The notes beneath the pieces are model-generated. The model worked only from the letters and a program-made list of their open reading frames with translations. It searched no databases and was not told the origin of the DNA. Shown here one piece after another: positions 6,730-12,220 of a stretch of 12,220 nt of DNA (positions are counted from its first letter, which is position 1; the number at the start of each line of letters is the position of its first letter). The translations under genes and the position numbers were made by a program. Source of the stretch: Nitrosomonadaceae bacterium (GTDB lineage Bacteria; Pseudomonadota; Gammaproteobacteria; Burkholderiales; Nitrosomonadaceae). The stretch is from the NCBI GenBank assembly GCA_919902625.1, contig CAKKRO010000146.1, positions 2,700-14,919 on the forward strand. Direction: 5' to 3'.

Positions 6730-9345
6730 ATGCGTTTTGACAAACTAACCACTAAATTCCAGCAAGCCTTTGCGGATGCTCAAAGCATTGCAGTCGGTCA
6801 GGACAACCCGACGATAGAGCCGCAGCATCTGCTGCTGGCGCTGCTGCAACAAGAAGATGGCAGTACGCTGTCTTTGCTGCAACGTTCAGGAGTCAATACG
6901 ACTCCGCTGCTGGAAAGCATCAAGCAAAATGTTCAGCATTTACCGAAAGTAGATCATTCGGAAGGGGAGATTAATATTTCCCGTCATCTGAACAATCTGC
7001 TGAATCTGGCGGATAAAGAAGCGCAAAAACGCAACGACCAGTTTATCGCTTCGGAAATGTTCCTGCTGGCAATCCTGCAGGACAAGGGAGAAATTGGCGC
7101 ATTACTCAAACAACAGGGCGCCAGTTATACCACTCTGGAAAAAGCGATCAACGCGATACGGGGTGGCGAGCAGGTGAATAGCGCCGAAGCTGAAGGTAGC
7201 CGTGAAGCCTTGAAGAAATACACGCTGGATCTGACCGAACGCGCCCGTCAAGGCAAACTGGATCCAGTCATTGGGCGTGACGATGAAATTCGCCGCGCCA
7301 TACAAGTACTGCAGCGTCGCACCAAGAACAATCCCGTTCTGATTGGTGAACCGGGTGTGGGTAAAACCGCCATCGTAGAGGGCTTGGCTCAACGCATTAT
7401 TAATGGTGAAGTGCCTGAAAGCTTGAAAGATAAACGGGTTCTCTCTTTGGATATGGCCGCGCTATTGGCGGGTGCCAAATACCGGGGTGAATTTGAAGAG
7501 CGCCTCAAATCCGTGCTGAAAGAACTTTCGCAGGATGAAGGAAAAACTATCGTATTCATTGATGAACTACATACTATGGTCGGCGCAGGTAAAGCGGAAG
7601 GCGCAATGGATGCGGGCAATATGTTAAAACCGGCATTGGCACGCGGAGAATTGCACTGTGTCGGTGCGACCACGTTAGATGAATACCGCAAATATATTGA
7701 AAAAGATGCCGCCCTGGAGCGGCGTTTCCAGAAAGTGCTGGTGGAAGAGCCTACCGTAGAAGCCACCATTGCGATACTGCGCGGGCTACAGGAAAAATAC
7801 GAAGTGCATCACGGTGTGGACATTACTGATCCGGCGATTGTTGCTGCTGCGGAATTATCCAACCGATACATTACGGATCGTTTCCTGCCTGACAAGGCGA
7901 TCGATCTGATCGATGAGGCAGCAGCGCGCATCCGCATGGAAATTGATTCCAAGCCTGAAGCGTTGGATAAGCTGGACCGGCGCCTGATACAACTCAAGAT
8001 TGAACGTGAAGCCATCAAAAAAGAAAAAGACGAGGCTTCGCAGAAACGGCTGCAATTGCTCGAAGATGAAATTAAACAGAAAGAACGCGAATATGCCGAT
8101 TTAGATGAAATCTGGAAAACCGAAAAATTCCATGTACAAGGCTCCCAGCAAATCAAGGAAGAAATGGAAAAAATCAGGCTGGAAATAGAAGCCGCTACAC
8201 GTAAAGGCGATTGGCAGAAAGTCTCGGAACTGCAATATGGCCGCCTTCCACAACTGGAAGCGCAATTGCAGTCCCAGCTCAATGACCAAACACAACAAGC
8301 CGGGACTACTGAACAGGGTTCTACGGTTATGCCAAAACTGTTGCGCACGCAAGTGGGCGCAGAAGAAATTGCAGAGGTGGTGTCACGCGCTACCGGCATT
8401 CCCGTGTCTAAAATGATGCAAGGTGAACGTGAAAAATTGCTGCTGATGGAACAAAGGTTACATGATCGAGTGATCGGCCAGGATGAAGCCGTCCGGTTGG
8501 TATCCGATGCTATCCGGCGCTCACGCGCTGGATTGGCTGATCCTAACCGGCCCTATGGCTCCTTCCTTTTCCTGGGCCCTACCGGCGTAGGGAAAACCGA
8601 GTTATGCAAAACGTTGGCAGGTTTTCTATTTGACTCTGAAGATCATTTAGTACGGATTGACATGTCCGAATTTATGGAAAAACATTCGGTAGCGCGCCTG
8701 ATCGGCGCACCGCCGGGTTATGTGGGTTATGAAGAAGGCGGTTACTTAACCGAAATCGTGCGCAGAAAACCTTATGCCGTCATTCTTTTGGATGAAGTCG
8801 AGAAAGCTCATCCAGATGTATTTAACGTACTGCTACAAGTCCTGGATGACGGCCGCATGACCGATGGCCAGGGACGTACCGTTGATTTCAAGAATACGGT
8901 GATCGTTATGACATCCAATCTGGGTTCGCAGATGATCCAGGAAATGGCCGGCAGTGAATATCAAGTGATCAAACAAGCCGTGATGGGCGAAGTAAAAACC
9001 CACTTTCGCCCTGAGTTTATTAATCGTATTGACGAAGTCGTGGTATTCCATGCCTTGGATGAAAAGCATATTCAATCAATAGCCAGAATACAATTACACT
9101 ATCTTGAAGCAAGATTGGCCAAACTGGAAATGAAACTGCAAGTCAGCGAAGCAGCGCTTTCAGCGCTTTCTCAAGCTGGCTTTGATCCGGTATTTGGCGC
9201 ACGGCCTCTAAAACGTGCCATCCAGTCTCAAATTGAGAATCCGTTAGCGAAGGAAATTCTGGAAGGTCGTTTTGTTGCAAAAGATACCATTAAGGTCGAT
9301 TACAACAATGATAGGATAAATTTCTCTAAAGTGAATGCACAATAA
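6730..9345 (+). CDS. clpB: ATP-dependent chaperone ClpB (protein disaggregase)
   Basis: ClpB is a cytosolic hexameric AAA+ machine that, with DnaK/DnaJ/GrpE, pulls polypeptides out of aggregates after heat stress. The 871-residue product is close to the usual ~860. It has the Clp N domain (1 to about 145); a first AAA+ module with Walker A GEPGVGKT (206-213) and Walker B FIDE (276-279); a charged coiled-coil middle domain at about 408-530, diagnostic for ClpB rather than ClpA or ClpC; and a second AAA+ module with Walker A GPTGVGKT (616-623), Walker B LLDE (686-689) and the pore loop in GYVGYEEGG. The junction before the second module reads SRATGIPVSKMM, where the E. coli protein has a tryptophan (RWTGIPVSRMM); I believe the alanine form is common in betaproteobacteria. 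An internal GTG at codon 149 may start a shorter isoform. Heat-shock control is likely from the promoter at 6670-6698. Confidence 0.98.
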   Translation: MRFDKLTTKFQQAFADAQSIAVGQDNPTIEPQHLLLALLQQEDGSTLSLLQRSGVNTTPLLESIKQNVQHLPKVDHSEGEINISRHLNNLLNLADKEAQKRNDQFIASEMFLLAILQDKGEIGALLKQQGASYTTLEKAINAIRGGEQVNSAEAEGSREALKKYTLDLTERARQGKLDPVIGRDDEIRRAIQVLQRRTKNNPVLIGEPGVGKTAIVEGLAQRIINGEVPESLKDKRVLSLDMAALLAGAKYRGEFEERLKSVLKELSQDEGKTIVFIDELHTMVGAGKAEGAMDAGNMLKPALARGELHCVGATTLDEYRKYIEKDAALERRFQKVLVEEPTVEATIAILRGLQEKYEVHHGVDITDPAIVAAAELSNRYITDRFLPDKAIDLIDEAAARIRMEIDSKPEALDKLDRRLIQLKIEREAIKKEKDEASQKRLQLLEDEIKQKEREYADLDEIWKTEKFHVQGSQQIKEEMEKIRLEIEAATRKGDWQKVSELQYGRLPQLEAQLQSQLNDQTQQAGTTEQGSTVMPKLLRTQVGAEEIAEVVSRATGIPVSKMMQGEREKLLLMEQRLHDRVIGQDEAVRLVSDAIRRSRAGLADPNRPYGSFLFLGPTGVGKTELCKTLAGFLFDSEDHLVRIDMSEFMEKHSVARLIGAPPGYVGYEEGGYLTEIVRRKPYAVILLDEVEKAHPDVFNVLLQVLDDGRMTDGQGRTVDFKNTVIVMTSNLGSQMIQEMAGSEYQVIKQAVMGEVKTHFRPEFINRIDEVVVFHALDEKHIQSIARIQLHYLEARLAKLEMKLQVSEAALSALSQAGFDPVFGARPLKRAIQSQIENPLAKEILEGRFVAKDTIKVDYNNDRINFSKVNAQ
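7174..7176 (+). promoter_or_regulatory. Possible internal translation start of the short ClpB isoform (GTG, Val149)
   Basis: E. coli makes a second, N-terminally shorter ClpB from an internal GTG at Val149. Here the same codon position is a GTG in the equivalent context (IRGGEQV), and a purine-rich GGGGTGGCGAG stretch lies just upstream that could recruit ribosomes. Use in this organism is inferred by analogy. Confidence 0.45.
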
Positions 9346-9348
9346 TCT

Positions 9349-9368
9349 TTTTAATCAATTGATTAAAA
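9349..9368. repeat. Perfect 20-bp AT-rich palindrome after clpB
   Basis: TTTTAATCAA (9349-9358) is followed directly by its exact reverse complement (9359-9368), three bases after the clpB stop codon. There is no loop and only two G/C base pairs, so it is a poor classical terminator. A contiguous two-fold symmetric site of this size could bind a dimeric regulator, or act as a weak bidirectional terminator. No function can be assigned. Confidence 0.6.
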
Positions 9369-9411
9369 CATATTGTCTAGATTGTAATCTTACAGGCGGC
9401 AAGGATAAAAT

Positions 9412-9439
9412 TTGCTGAATCATGTTGTGAGAATATACT
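9412..9439 (+). promoter_or_regulatory. Candidate sigma-70 promoter of the dapA-bamC operon
   Basis: TTGCTG (9412-9417, three of six consensus bases) and TATACT (9434-9439, five of six) are 16 bp apart in the spacer after clpB and about 50 bp before the dapA ATG. A GGGATAGG element at 9479-9486 is the probable ribosome-binding site. The -10 box is good, the -35 box weak. Confidence 0.4.
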
Positions 9440-9491
9440 TAAATCCTATGAGATTCGGGTAAAATGTGTTTTTTTCACGGGATAGGTTGTC

Positions 9492-10379
9492 ATGTTTAAA
9501 GGTAGCCTGGTTGCTATCGTCACTCCAATGAATGAAGATGGCGGATTGGACTTGGAGCATTTCCGCTCTCTTCTTGATTTCCATATCGCACAGGATACTG
9601 ATGGGATTGTGGTTGTTGGCACTACGGGTGAATCTCCAACAGTAGATTTTGATGAACACCATCTGTTGATGCGCACTGCGGTTGATCATGTCGCCGGACG
9701 TATACCTGTGATCGCAGGTACCGGAGCAAATTCAACACGCGAAGCCATTGATTTATCCATTTATGCAAAAAATGCAGGCGTGGATGCCTGCCTCTCAGTC
9801 GCTCCTTATTACAACAAGCCCACCCAGGAGGGGCTATATCAGCACTTTAAGGCAATTGCGGAAGCCGTTGATATTCCACATATCTTATATAATGTTCCGG
9901 GCAGAACCGTCACCGACATTCATAATGACACCGCATTACGCCTGGCACAAGTTCCCAACATCATAGGTATCAAAGATGCGACCGGCGATATTGGACGAGG
10001 CTCTGATTTATTACTACGCGCACCATCCGGGTTCTCCATCTATAGCGGAGATGATGCCAGTGCATTAGCGTTGCTGCTGTTGGGTGCAAATGGTGTCATT
10101 TCAGTCACAGCCAATGTGGCACCTAAAATGATGCATGAGATGTGCGTTGCAGCATTCTCCGGCGATCTAAATACTGCGCGGGCGCTTAATAATCGGCTCC
10201 TGCGTTTACATGTGGATCTATTCGTGGAAGCAAACCCAATCCCTGTAAAATGGGCTGTTGCGCAAATGGGTTTAATAGGCTCTGGAATCCGCCTGCCACT
10301 CACGCCCTTATCCAATCAGTATCATCAGCTTATTAGAGAAGCTATGCAATTTGCCAATATCCATGATTTGAAGGAGTAA
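9492..10379 (+). CDS. dapA: 4-hydroxy-tetrahydrodipicolinate synthase
   Basis: DapA condenses pyruvate with aspartate semialdehyde, the first committed step of the diaminopimelate/lysine pathway, which feeds peptidoglycan as well as protein synthesis. It is a cytosolic TIM-barrel enzyme, usually tetrameric. The 295-residue length is typical (E. coli 292). Catalytic residues fall at the same numbers as in the E. coli enzyme: T44 and T45 in GTTGESPT, Y107 in APYYNKPTQEG, Y133 and R138 in YNVPGRT, and the Schiff-base lysine K161 in GIKDATGD. Hence the start at 9492 is well supported even though its ribosome-binding site is modest. The stop codon is one base from the bamC start, and the bamC ribosome-binding site lies inside the last dapA codons, so the two genes are very probably cotranscribed and translationally coupled. 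Confidence 0.98.
   Translation: MFKGSLVAIVTPMNEDGGLDLEHFRSLLDFHIAQDTDGIVVVGTTGESPTVDFDEHHLLMRTAVDHVAGRIPVIAGTGANSTREAIDLSIYAKNAGVDACLSVAPYYNKPTQEGLYQHFKAIAEAVDIPHILYNVPGRTVTDIHNDTALRLAQVPNIIGIKDATGDIGRGSDLLLRAPSGFSIYSGDDASALALLLLGANGVISVTANVAPKMMHEMCVAAFSGDLNTARALNNRLLRLHVDLFVEANPIPVKWAVAQMGLIGSGIRLPLTPLSNQYHQLIREAMQFANIHDLKE
10372..10376 (+). promoter_or_regulatory. Ribosome-binding site of bamC inside the end of dapA
   Basis: AGGAG occupies the last two sense codons of dapA, four bases before the bamC ATG at 10381. The overlap suggests that ribosomes finishing dapA help initiation on bamC. Confidence 0.75.
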
Positions 10380-10380
10380 G

Positions 10381-11532
10381 ATGTCAAAAATGAAATGGCG
10401 AAAAGTGATCATACCGCACTTGGTGTTGGCACTTTCATTGACAGTCACAGGTTGCAATCTTCTTCCCGAAGCGAAGAAGATTGAATATAAGTCTGCTGGA
10501 AAGCTACCTGCTTTAGACATACCACCTGATCTCATTCAACCTGCTATTGATGAACGATACACAATTCCTGAGCTTAGTTCGCCCGGCAGTACCACATTTT
10601 CCACCTATAGCAACGAGCGTGGCGGGCAATCAACCGGTACGTCATCTTTTTTACCGTCATCCATTCAGAATGTACATATTGAACGTGCAGGAACGCAACG
10701 TTGGTTAGTTGTACCCCAACCCCCCGAGGTCGTATGGCCCATAGTAAAAGAATTCTGGCAAGAGCTTGGCTTCCTGATCAAAATAGAAGTTCCCGAGGCA
10801 GGTATTATGGAAACAGACTGGGCTGAAAACCGCGCCAAGATTCCACAGGACTTTGTGCGCACTTTCCTTTCCACATTCCTGGATAGCATCTATTCCACTG
10901 CTGAACGCGATAAGTTTCGCACCCGCTTGGAACGCAATGAAGCGGGGATTACTGAAATATACATCAGTCATCGGGGCATGAGTGAAGTACTGGAAGGAGG
11001 AAGCCTCCAACGCACAGTCTGGCAACCGCGACCAGCCGATCCGGATCTGGAAGCTGAAATGCTTTCCCGCTTGATGATGCGCTTCGGCGTGGAAGAAGAA
11101 AAAGCCAGGCTGGAGCTGACAACAAGCGGAACCACTACCCAGGAGCGCGCCTATATAGACCAGGGAACAGGAACTACGCTTGTCATTAATGAAACGTTTG
11201 ACAGATCATGGCGACGCGTCGGTTTAGCGCTCGATCGTATCGGTTTTACCGTTGAAGACCGCAATCGCGAAGAAGGCGTTTATTTTGTGCGTTACCTGAA
11301 TCCTGATAAAGATAGCAAGAAAACCGGTGATGACGATGGCATTCTGTCAAGTATTATGTTCTGGCGTGGTGGTAATGATAAAGCGGACGCGAAAGCCGCA
11401 AAATACCGCATCCAGGTTCATAACACAGGAACCAATACCAGCAAGGTCACTCTTCTGAATGATGACGGAACATCTGTAAATTCTGTCACGACGAGCCGCA
11501 TCCTTAAGCTATTACATGACCAGCTTAAATAA
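10381..11532 (+). CDS. bamC: Outer membrane protein assembly factor BamC (NlpB-type lipoprotein)
   Basis: BamC is a lipoprotein subunit of the BAM complex, which folds beta-barrel proteins into the outer membrane. The 383-residue product begins with a basic tail, a hydrophobic segment (about 9-22) and the lipobox VTGC, with Cys25 as the lipidated residue. A flexible stretch follows that contains YKSAGKLPALDIPPDL (36-51), the segment which in the family binds BamD. Two alpha/beta helix-grip domains follow, at roughly 100-225 and 260-383; the second begins near LVINETFDRSWRRVGLALDR. E. coli BamC has 344 residues, so this one is somewhat longer, mainly in the linkers. The position directly after dapA is the classic nlpB arrangement also seen in enteric bacteria. 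An ATG at codon 4 is an alternative start, but the AGGAG spacing favours the first. Confidence 0.93.
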   Translation: MSKMKWRKVIIPHLVLALSLTVTGCNLLPEAKKIEYKSAGKLPALDIPPDLIQPAIDERYTIPELSSPGSTTFSTYSNERGGQSTGTSSFLPSSIQNVHIERAGTQRWLVVPQPPEVVWPIVKEFWQELGFLIKIEVPEAGIMETDWAENRAKIPQDFVRTFLSTFLDSIYSTAERDKFRTRLERNEAGITEIYISHRGMSEVLEGGSLQRTVWQPRPADPDLEAEMLSRLMMRFGVEEEKARLELTTSGTTTQERAYIDQGTGTTLVINETFDRSWRRVGLALDRIGFTVEDRNREEGVYFVRYLNPDKDSKKTGDDDGILSSIMFWRGGNDKADAKAAKYRIQVHNTGTNTSKVTLLNDDGTSVNSVTTSRILKLLHDQLK

Positions 11533-11642
11533 GATAATGCAAACTTAAACTTTCTTGGCAAGCTGTCTAATTTAAATTAAAGCTTCTAAAAATCATAAAC
11601 TATATAATACATAACTCTAAAGAACCCTATTCATAAAAATAG

Positions 11643-11668
11643 AAAACCGCCCTATAGGCGGTTTTTTT
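11643..11668 (+). terminator. Strong rho-independent terminator of the dapA-bamC operon, probably bidirectional
   Basis: AAAACCGCC (11643-11651) pairs perfectly with GGCGGTTTT (11657-11665) across a five-base loop, and seven Ts (11662-11668) follow. It lies 110 bases after the bamC stop. Read from the other strand, the same hairpin ends in a T-rich tail and can stop transcripts of the small lipoprotein gene that faces it. Confidence 0.9.
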
Positions 11669-11678
11669 ATAAATAATT

Positions 11679-11708
11679 TCTTCATATGAATTGATATGAA
11701 GATTTTTT
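11679..11708. terminator. AT-rich hairpin with T-run between convergent genes
   Basis: TCTTCATAT (11679-11687) and ATATGAAGA (11694-11702) are perfect inverted repeats around a six-base loop, followed on the plus strand by six Ts (11703-11708). The stem has few G/C pairs, so it would be a weak backup terminator behind the GC-rich one at 11643. It could also be a 3'-end structure for the minus-strand lipoprotein transcript. Confidence 0.45.
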
Positions 11709-11716
11709 ATTATTTA

Positions 11717-11857
11717 TTATTTATTTTTTTCAGCTTCTTCTGCAAGAATTTTTTCAAAATTTGCGCGTTCAGTTTCAGGCAGTGCCTGACCTGGTTTTCC
11801 ACCACATGCGGATAATGTTAAAGCCAGCAAAAACGCAGCCAGAAGAGTATATTTCAT
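11717..11857 (-). CDS. Small lipoprotein of unknown function (46 residues)
   Basis: The 46-codon frame starts MKYTLLAAFLLALTLSACGG: a basic residue, a hydrophobic core and the lipobox LSAC with Cys18, a textbook lipoprotein signal. The mature part is 29 residues, Gly- and Pro-containing at first (CGGKPGQALPE), then a charged, Glu/Lys-rich tail ending AEEAEKNK that could form a short amphipathic helix. Gly after the cysteine, not Asp, suggests outer-membrane sorting. AAGGAAA about nine bases before the ATG is a good ribosome-binding site, and a promoter candidate lies further upstream (11895-11924). I do not recognise the family: it lacks the CGLKGPLY motif of LptM/YifL and does not look like an entericidin. 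The combination of signal peptide, ribosome-binding site, promoter and terminator makes a real gene likely. Confidence 0.75.
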   Translation of the reverse strand: MKYTLLAAFLLALTLSACGGKPGQALPETERANFEKILAEEAEKNK

Positions 11858-12209
11858 TATGTAATTTTCCTTATAAAAGTTCTTTAAAAGAAGCAGTATA
11901 TAACAAATTAAGCTAATTATTCAACAAGCAAGTTTTGGCTAAAAGCCCAACAAGTCATATCTACTTTTTGAGTAAAAATCATTTCCGGAATAAAAACAAA
12001 CCAAATATTCCTTATGATTCATTTTCTGCAAAATCATTTCTTACTTTTTAAATTTCAGTTCAAAAATTTAAAACAGATAAAGTAAAGTAATAAAATGAAA
12101 TTTTAGATATTTTGTGCGATTGATTAGCCATAAGTAATTGAATATAAATACATTACTAATCAATAAACACATCACCAACCCTCTAACAACCGGGAGGATC
12201 TGCGGCTCA
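11858..12209. other. AT-rich stretch without a recognisable gene beyond the lipoprotein promoter
   Basis: These ~350 bases are much richer in A and T than the rest of the window and hold no credible reading frame on either strand. Structures seen: the minus-strand promoter at 11895-11924; an 11-bp direct repeat AAAATCATTTC (11975-11985 and 12030-12040); an all-AT hairpin TTTTAAATTT/AAATTTAAAA (12046-12055 and 12064-12073); and a 9-bp dyad ATTGATTAG/CTAATCAAT (12119-12127 and 12156-12164) with AGTAAT/ATTACT nested inside. The dyad lies about 45-90 bases before the possible gene start at 12210 and could be part of its control region. Confidence 0.5.
11895..11924 (-). promoter_or_regulatory. Candidate sigma-70 promoter of the small lipoprotein gene
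   Basis: On the minus strand TTGAAT (plus 11919-11924) and TATACT (plus 11895-11900) are 18 bp apart, matching consensus at four of six and five of six bases. The predicted transcript would have a leader of about 30 bases before the ATG at 11857, with its ribosome-binding site included. Confidence 0.5.
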
Positions 12210-12220
12210 ATGAAGAGTTA
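12210..12220 (+). CDS. Possible start of a further gene, cut by the window end
   Basis: GGGAGG at 12192-12197 is a strong ribosome-binding sequence, and an ATG follows at 12210, with AAG AGT next. The 12-base gap is longer than ideal, and only three codons are visible, so no product can be named. The long AT-rich leader upstream would suit a promoter region. Confidence 0.3.

Noticed and set aside
7809..8399. 196-codon minus-strand frame inside clpB
   Set aside because: It is a shadow of the clpB coding sequence; the translation is Ser/Cys-rich low-complexity with no motif, ribosome-binding site or family resemblance.
11568..11579. 12-bp palindrome TAATTTAAATTA after bamC
   Set aside because: It is made only of A and T in an AT-rich spacer, where such short palindromes arise easily by chance.
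12046..12164. Repeats in the AT-rich end as a CRISPR array or replication origin
   Set aside because: There are no regularly spaced repeats, DnaA-box series or associated genes, only short AT-rich dyads.

Overview
The window reads as ordinary chromosomal sequence of a Gram-negative proteobacterium. The best guess is a betaproteobacterium of the Nitrosomonas type. The evidence is an outer-membrane BamC lipoprotein after dapA, a betaproteobacterial-looking ClpB, a sigma-32 type heat-shock promoter and moderate GC that falls to very AT-rich spacers. The genus is inference; the broad group is fairly safe. I found no CRISPR array, rRNA, tRNA, phage or defence system, and no convincing undescribed multi-gene system.

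Layout. (1) Bases 1-711 hold the 3' part of a gene that looks like a bacterial relative of the Tam41/Mmp37 CDP-diacylglycerol synthase. (2) Bases 712-828 hold a 117-bp non-coding unit with 12-bp terminal inverted repeats, flanked by a 4-bp TTAG duplication; it looks like a small non-autonomous transposable element. (3) nadC (minus strand) and a membrane-anchored, FMN-binding glutamate-synthase-like protein (plus strand) diverge from a 67-bp spacer. (4) A 1033-residue membrane-bound PAS-GGDEF-EAL protein for cyclic-di-GMP turnover follows. (5) clpB follows closely but has its own near-consensus heat-shock promoter, which starts just after the stop codon of the GGDEF-EAL gene. (6) dapA and bamC form a tight two-gene operon ended by a strong intrinsic terminator. 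(7) The last ~690 bases are AT-rich. They contain a 46-codon lipoprotein gene on the minus strand, an AT-rich non-coding stretch and, at the very end, a possible start of another plus-strand gene.

The genes serve separate housekeeping jobs rather than one pathway: NAD synthesis (nadC), lysine/diaminopimelate synthesis (dapA), outer-membrane protein assembly (bamC), protein disaggregation (clpB), second-messenger signalling (GGDEF-EAL) and probably phospholipid precursor synthesis (the first gene). The points most worth a second look are the Tam41-like fragment, the TTAG-flanked element whose left duplication contains that gene's stop codon, the clpB heat-shock promoter and conserved internal GTG start, a perfect 20-bp palindrome after clpB, and the tiny lipoprotein.
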